A DNA stretch of 64,000 nt from Clostridium frigoris (GCF_018861865.1 NZ_JAHLDV010000004.1:1-64000), one strand, 5' to 3'. Counted from the first letter of the stretch, positions 19,301 to 27,663 are shown. Numbers and translations are program-made. The notes: a model not told the origin generated them from the sequence alone.

Positions 19301-19900
19301 ATGTACGATTATCGTTGTAAAAATTGTGAAAATCTTGGACAATGTATGCCCATGATGAATATGCCCATGATGAATATGGCTATGATGAATATGCCTATGA
19401 TGAATATGCCAATGGAGGATATGCCCATGGAGGATATGCCAATGGGAAATATGCCTATGGGGAATATGCCAATGATGAACATGCCAATGATGAACATGCC
19501 AATGATGAATATGCCAATGGGGAATATGCCCATGATGAATATGCCCATGATGAATATGCCTATGTGTGATGAAGATGATGAGGATTTAAAAAGTATGAAT
19601 CCTAAGGTTTACCATAGGATGATTCCTATGGTAAATCACCATTGTGATATGATGGTTGCAAGACATGGAAAGATGTATTGTCCTAGCAAAGAGGAATTGG
19701 ATCATGTTTGTAAGGAGATAGCTGACAAGTACAAAGAACATCATAAGGATGAGGATTATGATGAGGACGATTGCAGGGATGATGAGGATGATATGACGAG
19801 GAGAAGACGTCGCTTCAGCGGTGCTGGTCTTCAAGATATAGCTAGAATATTAATTATTGGAAGTTTACTTGGGGGAAGAAGATATAATTACGGATATTAA
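19301..19900 (+). CDS. Met-rich pentapeptide-repeat protein with acidic His-containing tail
   Basis: I do not recognise a named family. The 199-residue protein starts at ATG 19301, with GGAGG 5 bases upstream. Residues 1-15 contain CKNCENLGQC, a CxxC pair. Residues 16-88 are 14 full repeats of MPMMN, MPMGN or MPMED and a partial unit. Then come a His/Cys stretch (NHHCDMM), a very acidic region (about 135-165), a basic RRRRR patch and a Gly/Tyr-rich end. Met, His, Cys and acidic residues suggest metal (copper) binding or a spore-coat role; both are inference. It has its own terminator and faces away from the SAM-controlled deacylase. Confidence 0.75.
   Translation: MYDYRCKNCENLGQCMPMMNMPMMNMAMMNMPMMNMPMEDMPMEDMPMGNMPMGNMPMMNMPMMNMPMMNMPMGNMPMMNMPMMNMPMCDEDDEDLKSMNPKVYHRMIPMVNHHCDMMVARHGKMYCPSKEELDHVCKEIADKYKEHHKDEDYDEDDCRDDEDDMTRRRRRFSGAGLQDIARILIIGSLLGGRRYNYGY
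19346..19564 (+). repeat. 15-nt tandem repeat array inside the Met-rich gene
   Basis: About 14.6 units of a 15-nt repeat with consensus ATGCCCATGATGAAT run without frame change. Because the period is a multiple of three, all phases stay open across the array. Slippage would change protein length in steps of five residues. Confidence 0.95.
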
Positions 19901-19952
19901 AAGTATAATTAAATATTATTAAATATTACAGGTGAATTTGTTATTATATTCT

Positions 19953-19986
19953 AAAAAACTGCTGAGATACTTAAGCAGTTTTTTTT
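19953..19986 (+). terminator. Intrinsic terminator
   Basis: AAAACTGCT pairs with AGCAGTTTT over a 10-base loop and is followed by a T-run. It ends the Met-rich gene. Confidence 0.85.
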
Positions 19987-20121
19987 ATATGAATTACACA
20001 TGCATATGGTTATTATGTATGATATTTATGGTAACAGTGCAGAAGGTATAGAAAGAGTATATAATGAGGTGAACCTCGGAATAATTTGTGTTATAAATAA
20101 ATTTAAACAAAGGGGATAACA

Positions 20122-20592
20122 ATGATAAAAACAAATGTTATGCGTATTTTAGATAAAATGAATGTAGAATATGATGTTATGACCTATGAGGTTAAAGATG
20201 ATAAAGTAGATGGTATATCTGTGGCAAAGAAGACAGGTAGAGACGAGAAATATCTCTATAAAACAATAGTGACACATGCAAACTCTAAAGAAATTTATAT
20301 TATTGTGATTCCTGTTAGACAAGAAATAGATTTTAAAAAAGTAGCTAGAGTAACTAATGAAAAGAACATAGAAATGTTAGATCTTAGGGATTTACAGAAG
20401 TGTACAGGATATATTAGAGGTGGGTGTTCCCCCATAGGTATGAAGAAAAAGTACAAAACATTTATTGACAAAGGAGCACTTGAAATAGATAAGATAATTG
20501 TAAGTGCTGGGAAAATAGGATTTCAAATAGAAATAAATCCAAATTTATTAAAAGATATCGTAGATGGTGAATTTGCTGATTTAATAAAGTAA
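20122..20592 (+). CDS. ybaK: Cys-tRNA(Pro)/Cys-tRNA(Cys) deacylase YbaK
   Basis: This 156-residue protein is of the classical YbaK type, which hydrolyses Cys-tRNAPro in trans with prolyl-tRNA synthetase. The core has the YEVKDDKVDGISVAKKTG start, KYLYKTIVT with the family lysine, FKKVARVTNEKNIEM, and the GYIRGGCSPIGMKK signature. The C-terminal AGKIGFQIEINPNLL is typical. GGGG precedes the ATG by 7-8 bases. It is a single gene between two terminators. A second, distant YbaK-fold gene lies at 18405. Confidence 0.93.
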   Translation: MIKTNVMRILDKMNVEYDVMTYEVKDDKVDGISVAKKTGRDEKYLYKTIVTHANSKEIYIIVIPVRQEIDFKKVARVTNEKNIEMLDLRDLQKCTGYIRGGCSPIGMKKKYKTFIDKGALEIDKIIVSAGKIGFQIEINPNLLKDIVDGEFADLIK

Positions 20593-20605
20593 AACTAATA
20601 AACAC

Positions 20606-20641
20606 AAAAAAGATGGTTTCTAATGTAGAAACCATCTTTTT
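20606..20641. terminator. Bidirectional terminator
   Basis: AAAAAGATGGTTTCTA pairs with TAGAAACCATCTTTTT over ATG. It sits between convergent ybaK and the yjeM-like gene. Confidence 0.9.
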
Positions 20642-20648
20642 ATATATT

Positions 20649-22157
20649 TTATAGGTTTTTTATATATTTTCTTTCATAGTTCCAATAGATTATAAATGCA
20701 ACTACAGCAAAAAATATTGGGCCACCTACACTCCAAAGAGTCGTTGGTAAATCCCCTTCAAGTGCTGGTTGTATTATTGAAAAGAAATTTGCAAATCCAA
20801 CAGTGAACATAACTACTATTGTCCATATTAAAGCACTTGTGTTAGTTTTAAATATTTCAAAAGGTTTGATAATAGCTTTGTTTTTCTTAAAGGGTGCAAA
20901 AGCAAACGCTATAAACATGTATGGAAGAGTCATAGCTACGTTGGTCATTGAAACTAATATTTCAATAAACTTTTTCATAGAATCTCCACCAACAACAGAA
21001 ACAAGGAAAATTATAACACAAACTATTACAGCTTGAATCCACATTGCATTTTGAGGCATTCCATTTTTCATTTCTGCCATTTTTCCAGGCCATAATTTAG
21101 GTGGCGTACCTTCAATTAATTGTTTTAATGGTGAGAACATTAGTGTAAAGAAAGCACCAGATAAAGCTAAGAACATTGAAAGTCCAACGAATCTAGCTAC
21201 ACCATGTCCAATTGCTATTGAAGTAGCTTGGGTTGCACCGTATGCATTACCAAGAGAATACCCTAGGTTGTTCATTACTACATAACCAGCATTAGCTAAG
21301 TTAACGTTATCGCCAGTCATAATAGTAGACCAGTTAGTAAATATACCAACAAGGAATATTCCAAGTGAGTAGCCAATTGAAATAATAATTGCTGAAATAA
21401 CGACACCTTTAGGAAAGTTTTTTTCAGCATTTTCTGTTTCATCAACTAGTCCTCCAACAACTTCTATACCACCATAAGCAAATATAGCAAATACTACGAA
21501 TGCAAATGATTGAAGTATATTCCCAACATATTTAGGATTTGGTGAATCTATGAATGAACTAATTCCAGTTATTGGTTGAGCCAAATGACCATGATTTCCT
21601 ACAAGAACTAGTAAAGCTCCAATAAATAAAACTATGTTTAACAAAGCAACTGCAGTACCTCCTAGAGAAGTTACTTTTTTAATTTTGTCTAGTCCCTTAG
21701 TTGATATAATTGTAACAAATATTATCCAAAATATTCCAAGAATTCCTAGAAATCTTGGACCAGTTAATCCTAGTAAACCCCAAGTTTTTGTTGTATCTGT
21801 ACCAAATATCGCATTTGATATTGGAACCCAAACTGTTGACGCAACATTAACCATCCAGATTACATAAGATGCATACCACATAAAAGTACCCATAAAAGCA
21901 AATTTAGCTCCTACAGACTTTGCCATCCATGAATAAATTCCACCCTTTTCATCCTTGAAAGCCGCACCGAACTCAGCCATCATGAAAGCAAAAGGTATAA
22001 AAAATGTTATTCCTGATAAGATGTACCAAGGAATAGCTGCATATCCCATTTTATAAAATGATCTTGGAATATTATTAAATCCGTAAACCGAAGTAAAAAT
22101 CATTAATACCAATGGTATCAATGTTAAATGCTTAATATTTTTTGATTTTTCTGACAT
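20649..22157 (-). CDS. yjeM: YjeM-like APC-family amino acid antiporter/permease
   Basis: This 502-residue integral membrane protein has about 12-14 hydrophobic segments and belongs to the glutamate/GABA-antiporter branch of the APC superfamily. The start HLTLIPLVLMIFTSVYGFNN and the segment FAFMMAEFGAAFKDEKGGIY are typical of the YjeM group. FAIFAYGGIEVVGGLVDETE corresponds to the TM6 unwound region that binds substrate. The length matches YjeM. The substrate is unknown. AGGGGG precedes the ATG by about 7 bases. It is monocistronic and ends at the terminator at 20606. Confidence 0.83.
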   Translation of the reverse strand: MSEKSKNIKHLTLIPLVLMIFTSVYGFNNIPRSFYKMGYAAIPWYILSGITFFIPFAFMMAEFGAAFKDEKGGIYSWMAKSVGAKFAFMGTFMWYASYVIWMVNVASTVWVPISNAIFGTDTTKTWGLLGLTGPRFLGILGIFWIIFVTIISTKGLDKIKKVTSLGGTAVALLNIVLFIGALLVLVGNHGHLAQPITGISSFIDSPNPKYVGNILQSFAFVVFAIFAYGGIEVVGGLVDETENAEKNFPKGVVISAIIISIGYSLGIFLVGIFTNWSTIMTGDNVNLANAGYVVMNNLGYSLGNAYGATQATSIAIGHGVARFVGLSMFLALSGAFFTLMFSPLKQLIEGTPPKLWPGKMAEMKNGMPQNAMWIQAVIVCVIIFLVSVVGGDSMKKFIEILVSMTNVAMTLPYMFIAFAFAPFKKNKAIIKPFEIFKTNTSALIWTIVVMFTVGFANFFSIIQPALEGDLPTTLWSVGGPIFFAVVAFIIYWNYERKYIKNL

Positions 22158-22313
22158 GTTTTTCCCCCTAACAATGTTGTAAATAAATCTATATTACGCT
22201 GCTATATAATTATATAATAATCGACAAAAAAATCAATACTTTTATTAGTAATAGGGTAAATATAGATTATACTTTAATGTACTATGAATAGACCTAAGAT
22301 GAATTAGGGATAT

Positions 22314-22342
22314 TTGCTGATTTAAGCTTAAAATGGTATAAT
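22314..22342 (+). promoter_or_regulatory. Candidate promoter upstream of the PLP/GNAT gene
   Basis: TTGCTG at 22314-22319 and TATAAT at 22337-22342 are spaced 17 bp apart. Transcription would start near 22349, only about 20 bases before a terminator-like hairpin. Confidence 0.5.
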
Positions 22343-22370
22343 ATAAATAATTACAGCTTAATAAAATGGG

Positions 22371-22410
22371 CACGCTAACTATAAAGGTTTAAAAAGTTAG
22401 AGTGTTTTTT
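22371..22410 (+). terminator. Terminator-like hairpin in the PLP/GNAT leader
   Basis: CACGCTAACT pairs with AGTTAGAGTG (one mismatch), followed by TTTTTT. It lies between the candidate promoter and a dispersed repeat. It is an early terminator or attenuator because no complete gene precedes it. Confidence 0.65.
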
Positions 22411-22414
22411 GAAT

Positions 22415-22550
22415 TTAATGACATTTCAGAAGGGAAGTTTCCCATCTCTATAAGTAGGAGTTGCATATTATAACAAATAGAAAACTTCAATGGGAGTATA
22501 AATCTCCTTCTGAAGTCGTTAATATTTCAGTGACCCAGGAGATGATTTAA
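22415..22550 (+). repeat. Dispersed hairpin repeat, copy 2
   Basis: This 136-bp element begins TTAATGACATTTCAGAAGGG and has the internal CCCATCTCTATAAGTAGG hairpin region. It closes with CTCCTTCTGAAGTCGTTAAT and the tail CCCAGGAGATGATTTAA. It differs from copy 1 at a stem position (C-G becomes T-G wobble), so pairing is kept. It ends 27 bp before the PLP/GNAT gene start. Confidence 0.85.
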
Positions 22551-22577
22551 TCACAATTAAGTGTTGAAGGAGAGATT

Positions 22578-23930
22578 ATGCGAAAAAGTGGAAGAACACC
22601 GTTAATGAGAGCTAAAAAATTAGAAAAGGCATTAGGTATATCAGAGATATACTTAAAACTTGAAGGAGCTAATCCATCAGGGCATAAATATGATCGTATA
22701 TCAGAAGTTTTAGTTAAAGATGCTATTGCTAATGGATTTAAAAAAATATTAGTTGATGGTTCTGAGTGTTACATACAATCAGTAATGTTATTTGCAAAAT
22801 TAAATGAAATTGAGATTAAGGTTCCTCTATTTAAACAAGAAAAATGGAAAATTTCTAGAATTGATAAATCTATTTTATTTGACATGCGAGATAAAAAGGA
22901 TACTATCACACGTTCTCATTTGAGAGAGATAGCAGAAAAGAATAATATGTATTTGATGTGTGAATGGAATCTAAACAATATTATTAGTCATCTTGTATTA
23001 GAGGATATGACAAGAGAGTGCCTTGAACGTATGGATTTTAAGGCTGATACAATTACAATACAATTGGGCCTTGGATATACACTTTCAAGTGTCTACAGTG
23101 GATTAATTAAAAGTTGGGTACATGAGGAATTAAGTAAGTTACCTGAACTAATATGTGGTTCAAGCCCATCGTGGAAAGAATCATTGGATGAGTACGTTAG
23201 TAAAATGCAAATCAGTGGGATTAAAAATAAGGATAAAGATTCTGAAAAACCTAATTTATACACGGAAGATGATTATACAGGTATAGTTGCAACAGTTGAG
23301 AAAATAATTATTGATACACGTGCTGAAATGATAGGAATTGAGGAAATTGATCTAAAAAATGCAGCTAACATGCTAAGAGAACTTGAGGGTGTTATGGTCT
23401 CAAGGAAGGAATCATATGCAATGGCAGCGTTTATCAAAAATGCTAAGCAAGGGAAGATAAGTAATGGAAAACATTTAATTATTTTAAATGATGCGAGAAG
23501 TGAGATTGAAGTATGTGAAATTAAAAGCTTTGATGATAAAAACAAAGAAGAGTTAATTGAAATGACGCGTAATTGGTTATCCACTTATAATGATTCGGTA
23601 GGTGAGACAGTGGATGCTATAGAAAAGGCTATGAAGGAAGGTTTTTTGTTAATAGCGAAACGAAATGGTGAAGAACAGGGTATCTGCATTGTAGTAAATA
23701 TGGGGTTCGAACGATTTATTCCAACTTACCACCTTGCATATATTGGTGTTAAGCCAGGTAATAAAGGGAGAGGCGTGGCGTCTGAACTTATAGGGCGTGC
23801 AATTGAACTAACAGATGGTAATCTGTCACTTCATGTAGATCTTGATAACAAAAGGGCTAAAAATCTCTATCGTAAAATGGGATTTAACCATGTATATGAT
23901 AGGATGATATATAATCATCCAACTGATTAA
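22578..23930 (+). CDS. Fold-type II PLP-enzyme-like / GNAT acetyltransferase fusion
   Basis: This 450-residue fusion starts with a threonine-synthase-like region (about 1-300): SGRTPLMRAKKLEKALG and YLKLEGANPSGHKYDR. In threonine synthases the last motif is usually GSFKDR, with Lys directly before Asp. Here it reads GHKYDR, so the Lys is one place earlier and after His, as in tryptophan synthase beta (HK). PLP binding is thus uncertain. Residues about 305-450 are a GNAT domain with acetyl-CoA motif GVKPGNKGRGVASEL and a C-terminal RAKNLYRKMGF. The function is unknown; an amino acid or amine acetyltransferase with a PLP-like ligand sensor is one idea. GAAGGAGAG precedes ATG 22578. A dispersed repeat lies just upstream. 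Confidence 0.8.
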   Translation: MRKSGRTPLMRAKKLEKALGISEIYLKLEGANPSGHKYDRISEVLVKDAIANGFKKILVDGSECYIQSVMLFAKLNEIEIKVPLFKQEKWKISRIDKSILFDMRDKKDTITRSHLREIAEKNNMYLMCEWNLNNIISHLVLEDMTRECLERMDFKADTITIQLGLGYTLSSVYSGLIKSWVHEELSKLPELICGSSPSWKESLDEYVSKMQISGIKNKDKDSEKPNLYTEDDYTGIVATVEKIIIDTRAEMIGIEEIDLKNAANMLRELEGVMVSRKESYAMAAFIKNAKQGKISNGKHLIILNDARSEIEVCEIKSFDDKNKEELIEMTRNWLSTYNDSVGETVDAIEKAMKEGFLLIAKRNGEEQGICIVVNMGFERFIPTYHLAYIGVKPGNKGRGVASELIGRAIELTDGNLSLHVDLDNKRAKNLYRKMGFNHVYDRMIYNHPTD

Positions 23931-23944
23931 GCTAAAATTAAAGT

Positions 23945-23990
23945 GTAGGGGGCAAATTACTGAAATATATTTCAGTAATTTGCCCCCTAC
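23945..23990. terminator. 46-nt perfect palindrome, bidirectional terminator
   Basis: GTAGGGGGCAAATTACTG and onward is a perfect 23-bp inverted repeat with almost no loop, ending in CCCCCTAC followed by TTTCT. It lies between convergent genes. Confidence 0.8.
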
Positions 23991-24004
23991 TTTCTATTAG
24001 TAGT

Positions 24005-24559
24005 CTAATCAATTTTTTTTAGTATTTTACAAGGGTTGCCTACAGCTACAACATTAGCTGGAATATCCTTTGTAACAACGCTTCCAGAACCTATTACAGA
24101 ATTATCACCAATAGTTATACCAGGATTTATTATACAGCCACCGCCAATCCATACATTGTTCCCTATAGTTACAGCTTTTGTATAATCAGCATTTTTAGGC
24201 CTTAACTTAGGATCAAGTAGATGAGTGGCAGTAAATATACTTACATTAGGAGCAATTAATACATTATCTCCTATTTTTACAAGTCCATCATCTAAAACTA
24301 AAAAATTAAAATTAGCATAGAAAGTTTCTCCAATGTGAATATTAGTTCCGTAATCGCAATTAAAAGGAGGTTCTATTTCAAAATTATCACCTATTTTTCC
24401 AAATAGTTTTTTTAAAATATTTATTCTATCAGTAACATCTTCTGGGTCAGTATTATTATATAATTTTGTAAGATGCCTTGCTTTATTTCTTAAAAGTATT
24501 AAATCTTTATCATATGCGTTATAGATTTCACCATTTAGCATCTTTTGTTTTTCACACAT
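24005..24559 (-). CDS. Maltose/galactoside O-acetyltransferase-type hexapeptide-repeat enzyme
   Basis: This 184-residue left-handed beta-helix acetyltransferase is of the Maa/LacA/NodL group. It transfers acetyl from acetyl-CoA to a sugar hydroxyl in the cytosol. The N-terminal Maa-domain (MLNGEIYNAYDKDLI) is followed by FNCDYGTNIHIGETFYANFN, the catalytic His region ATHLLDPKLRP, and hexapeptide turns to GSGSVVTKDIPANVVAVGNP. ATG 24559 is the start, because AAGGAG lies 8 bases upstream; the GTG at 24568 overlaps that site. The sugar acceptor cannot be told from the sequence. Confidence 0.9.
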   Translation of the reverse strand: MCEKQKMLNGEIYNAYDKDLILLRNKARHLTKLYNNTDPEDVTDRINILKKLFGKIGDNFEIEPPFNCDYGTNIHIGETFYANFNFLVLDDGLVKIGDNVLIAPNVSIFTATHLLDPKLRPKNADYTKAVTIGNNVWIGGGCIINPGITIGDNSVIGSGSVVTKDIPANVVAVGNPCKILKKID

Positions 24560-24765
24560 TTTAAACACTCCTTATCAAATACGCTTTTGAATTCAATTAT
24601 ATCATAGTAGGCTTAAAGAACGGATAAAAGTTTAAGATAGAAGGCAAAGTAGTTAGAAACTGACCAATACGAGGTATATTTAAAGCATATGGTATAAAGT
24701 TAGAGAAAGAGAGATGTTATACAGTAATATGGTATTTTTAGTGAAGTTAAAAATATAAACAAATA

Positions 24766-24804
24766 AAAATAAGGCAGATAGTTTATTTATCTGCCTTATT
24801 TTTA
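24766..24804. terminator. Terminator overlapping the UPF0316 stop codon
   Basis: AAATAAGGCAGATA pairs with TATCTGCCTTATTT, with T/A runs on both sides. The 3' arm contains the stop codon of the minus-strand gene. Confidence 0.85.
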
Positions 24805-25311
24805 TTTTCTAATACCATATCCGCCATATATAGTTTTAGTGTCCATTAGAGAAATTACAGCGTTAATATGGGAATCTGATATTAATTTTATTAATTCACA
24901 TTTCCTTTTTCTTTTAACATGTAATATAAGCATTTTTTTTTCTTCTTTTAAGCCTTCTGCATCAACAATAGTAACACCGACATTTTCTTTTCTTAATAGC
25001 TCGGCCAATGTATACCCATCTTTAATAGACACTATTGCATTTATAGTAATTAGGCCTAATGCTAGTTTTTCTTCTAAAATACAACCTATGTAATTTCCAC
25101 AAGCAAAACCTGAGGCATAAGTGATCATTTTAAGTGGTGCTTCATTTATTCCAACAAGCATTGTACCAATTACATACAACCATATTAGAACCTCAAAAAA
25201 ACCAATAATAGAACCATAAAATTTTTCACCTCGAGTTATGAGGACTATTCTAATCGTAGTTAAGGAAACCTCAACTATTTTAGCAAAAAAAATAATAATA
25301 AAACCTAACAT
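24802..25311 (-). CDS. UPF0316/DUF2179-type membrane protein
   Basis: This 169-residue protein matches the UPF0316 (DUF5698 + DUF2179) layout. It has three membrane helices in the first 100 residues (FIIIFFAKIVEVSLTTIRIV; FFEVLIWLYVIGTMLVG; then a Gly-rich third helix ACGNYIGCILEEKLALG). A cytosolic DUF2179 domain holds GVTIVDAEG and a C-terminal ISLMDTKTIYGGYGIR. The family has no proven function. ATG 25311 follows GGAGGG; the TTG at 25326 overlaps that site. It is monocistronic. Confidence 0.88.
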   Translation of the reverse strand: MLGFIIIFFAKIVEVSLTTIRIVLITRGEKFYGSIIGFFEVLIWLYVIGTMLVGINEAPLKMITYASGFACGNYIGCILEEKLALGLITINAIVSIKDGYTLAELLRKENVGVTIVDAEGLKEEKKMLILHVKRKRKCELIKLISDSHINAVISLMDTKTIYGGYGIRK

Positions 25312-25403
25312 ATGTAATCCCTCCAACTTAATTTATCTTGTTTGTATATTTTCTATTATAAATACAATATGCCTTATTTAGAAGGGGTTTACAAGAAATA
25401 TCA

Positions 25404-25539
25404 TTAAATCATCTCCTGGGTCGCTGAAATATTAACAACTTTGGAAGCAGATTTAGACTGCCACCAAAGCAATTTTACTATGCTAGACAACTGCCACTTA
25501 TAGAAGATGGCAGACTTGAAGCTTCCAAAATGTTGTTAA
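25404..25539 (-). repeat. Dispersed hairpin repeat, copy 3 (diverged)
   Basis: Read on the minus strand this 136-bp element begins TTAACAACATTTTGGAAGC and closes with GCTTCCAAAGTTGTTAAT and the tail CCAGGAGATGATTTAA. Compared with copy 1, at least four stem pairs are changed on both sides (for example G-C to A-T, C-G to T-A, A-T to G-C), so the stem is preserved. An internal hairpin CTGCCA/TGGCAG also covaries, around the conserved TCTATAAGT loop. Confidence 0.85.
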
Positions 25540-25624
25540 AAGTTTATACATATATAATTTATAAGGTACTAAATATGCTATTAATTTTTTTGATTTTAAA
25601 CATTTATTTGAAACTAAACTTAAT

Positions 25625-25674
25625 AGTTGACAAGTCAACCAATTCTTATTATAATAAAGTTGACGTGTCAACTA
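25625..25674 (+). promoter_or_regulatory. Consensus promoter with paired MarR-type operators
   Basis: TTGACA (25627-25632), 17 bp and TATAAT (25650-25655) form a near-perfect sigma-A promoter. AGTTGACAAGTCAAC overlaps the -35 box. AGTTGACGTGTCAACT (a near-perfect palindrome, 25659-25674) overlaps the start point. Binding of the MarR protein encoded just downstream would block the promoter, so autoregulation is inferred. Confidence 0.85.
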
Positions 25675-25712
25675 AAATGAGAAAAATATATTTATCTAGG
25701 GGGTGTTGTATT

Positions 25713-26153
25713 TTGGACGAAGACATAATGTATCTACTTAAACTTAATAATCAAATTTTAAGAAGTACACAGGTTCATTTGGACAAGGTGCTAAAAGAAT
25801 ATGAATTAAGCAGTGGATCATATCCATACTTACTTAAATTGAAGGGTAACGAAGGTATTAGCCAAAATAAAATAAGTGAAGAAATAGGTTGCAATAAGGC
25901 AATGTCTGCTAGAACTATAACAAAACTTATTAATCTTGGTTATTTAGATAGAAATAAAGATGAAACTGATTCTAGAGCATATAAATTATATTTAACGGAA
26001 AAGGCTAATATTATAATTCCAAAAGTGCTTCAGAAAATACATAAGTTGGTAGAATTAATAACAATAGATTTAAATGAGGATGAGAAAAAAATTACTATGG
26101 ATTCTTTGAATAAGATTCTAAGTAATATAAAAAACATGAAAATACAAGCATAA
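25713..26153 (+). CDS. MarR-family transcriptional regulator
   Basis: This 146-residue winged-helix regulator probably represses the MFS pump that follows. The HTH spans about residues 45-90 (NKISEEIGCNKAMSARTITK), and the wing contains DRNKDETDSRAYKLYLTEK. C-terminal helices form the dimer region. TTG 25713 is used because AGGGGGTG lies 8 bases upstream. The longer frame from 25530 begins in a repeat and contains the promoter, so it is rejected. Palindromic operators flank the promoter. The gap to the MFS gene is 13 bp. Confidence 0.92.
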   Translation: MDEDIMYLLKLNNQILRSTQVHLDKVLKEYELSSGSYPYLLKLKGNEGISQNKISEEIGCNKAMSARTITKLINLGYLDRNKDETDSRAYKLYLTEKANIIIPKVLQKIHKLVELITIDLNEDEKKITMDSLNKILSNIKNMKIQA

Positions 26154-26166
26154 GAGGAGAATGAAA

Positions 26167-27600
26167 ATGGGTTCAGTGGATAATAGTAATTTTAAAAATA
26201 GATGGGTAATTTTATTTATAGTTGTAATGGTAACTTTTATGTGTACTTTAGATAGTAGCATAGTAAATGTAGCATTACCTGTAATGGCTAAATCTTTAAA
26301 TGTAACGACAGCTGGAATTCAATTAGTAGTAACAAGTTATTTAATTGTTATCTCAGCAGCTATCTTGGTTTTTGGAAAACTAGGGGATATGCTTGGCAAA
26401 ACTAAGGTATTCAAATTCGGAATAGCTTTATTTACCATGGGTTCTCTATTTTGTGGGATAACAAGTTCCCTTACAGTTTTAATTATAGCAAGAGTAATTC
26501 AGGCGATAGGAGCAGCAGCTACTATGGCAAATAGTCAAGGAATTATAACGGGAGTGTTTCCAGCAAATGAGAGAGGAAGGGCTCTTGGAATTACGGGCAC
26601 GTTTGTAGCCCTTGGCGCAATGGTTGGACCAGGGCTAGGAGGATTTATAGTAGATGCTTTTAGTTGGGAATATATATTTCTAATAAATATACCAATAGGT
26701 ATAATAACTTTATTTTATGGATTTAAGATACTTCCCAAATCAAATAAAACACAAAAGATTAAACTGGATGGATATGGAGCATTGCTATTCGCATTTACTA
26801 TAATACCTTTATTTGTAGCTCTGGGGAAGGGTCAAGAAATTGGATTTACACAGCCTATAATTTTGATAGGATTTTTGATATCAAGTGTTTCATTCATACT
26901 ATTTATATTTGTGGAGAAGAAACGTAAAGACCCATTGTTAGATCTTAAAATATTTGAGAATAAATTATTCTCACTTTCAATATTTTGTGGATTTATATCT
27001 TTTGTAGCGTTGTTTTGTTCAGTTATTATACAACCGTTTTTTCTTCAAGATGTGCTTAGGTACTCACCTGCATTTACAGGATTAATACTTATGGTTTCTC
27101 CGTTAATATTGTCTGTTGTTGCACCTCTGAGTGGACATTTATCAGATAAAATAGGATCAGAGATTCTAACTTTCATAGGGCTTGCGATTAACAGTGTTGG
27201 TCTACTTTTAATGTCAACTTTAAATGAGCAAACGAGTCTAATGAGTATGGTGTTTTATATAGCAGTTATGACCATTGGGAATGGTTTATTTCAGTCTCCT
27301 AATAATTCTTTAGTAATGTCCACAGTGCCAAAGGATAAGTTAGGTATTGCAGGAAGTATTAATGGACTTGTAAGAAACCTAGGAATGGTATGCGGAATTG
27401 CTTTATCAACTGCACTTTTATACAATAGAATGAGTTATAAAATTGGACATCGCGTAACTAATTATATAGTGGGACGAAATGATGCATTTATATATGGCAT
27501 GAGAAGTGTATATATAGTTGCAGCTATTATTTGTTTAATTGGAGCAATTTTAACTTTTTTAAGATTATATACAAGTAAAGTCGAGTTAGAAAACTCTTAA
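26167..27600 (+). CDS. MFS drug efflux transporter, DHA2 (14-TM) family
   Basis: This 477-residue proton antiporter of the EmrB/QacA type has about 14 hydrophobic segments. Motif C-like LGAMVGPGLGGFIVD, motif A GKLGDMLGKTKVF and LDSSIVNVALPVM (motif D1 of the 14-TM group) are all present. The likely role is export of lipophilic or cationic drugs across the membrane, with substrate unknown. ATG 26167 is favoured for spacing from GAGGAG; ATG 26161 is too close. It is co-transcribed with the MarR gene and probably induced by ligands of that regulator. Confidence 0.92.
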   Translation: MGSVDNSNFKNRWVILFIVVMVTFMCTLDSSIVNVALPVMAKSLNVTTAGIQLVVTSYLIVISAAILVFGKLGDMLGKTKVFKFGIALFTMGSLFCGITSSLTVLIIARVIQAIGAAATMANSQGIITGVFPANERGRALGITGTFVALGAMVGPGLGGFIVDAFSWEYIFLINIPIGIITLFYGFKILPKSNKTQKIKLDGYGALLFAFTIIPLFVALGKGQEIGFTQPIILIGFLISSVSFILFIFVEKKRKDPLLDLKIFENKLFSLSIFCGFISFVALFCSVIIQPFFLQDVLRYSPAFTGLILMVSPLILSVVAPLSGHLSDKIGSEILTFIGLAINSVGLLLMSTLNEQTSLMSMVFYIAVMTIGNGLFQSPNNSLVMSTVPKDKLGIAGSINGLVRNLGMVCGIALSTALLYNRMSYKIGHRVTNYIVGRNDAFIYGMRSVYIVAAIICLIGAILTFLRLYTSKVELENS

Positions 27601-27663
27601 TAAATATATTAGCTATATTAGTGTTTTTGGAGTAAATAAAAAGAAAGGTAAGATAATAGAGTT

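Noticed and set aside
19346-19564. CRISPR-like or open-frame repeat on the other frames and strand
   Set aside because: The 15-nt repeats are directly tandem with no spacers; other frames are open only because the period is a multiple of three.
19342-19569. Alternative-frame protein of YAHDE-type repeats in the Met-rich gene
   Set aside because: It has no ribosome binding site and lies entirely inside the better supported gene starting at 19301.
25530-25712. Longer MarR reading frame from 25530
   Set aside because: It starts in a repeat and runs through a consensus promoter and operators; TTG 25713 has the ribosome binding site.
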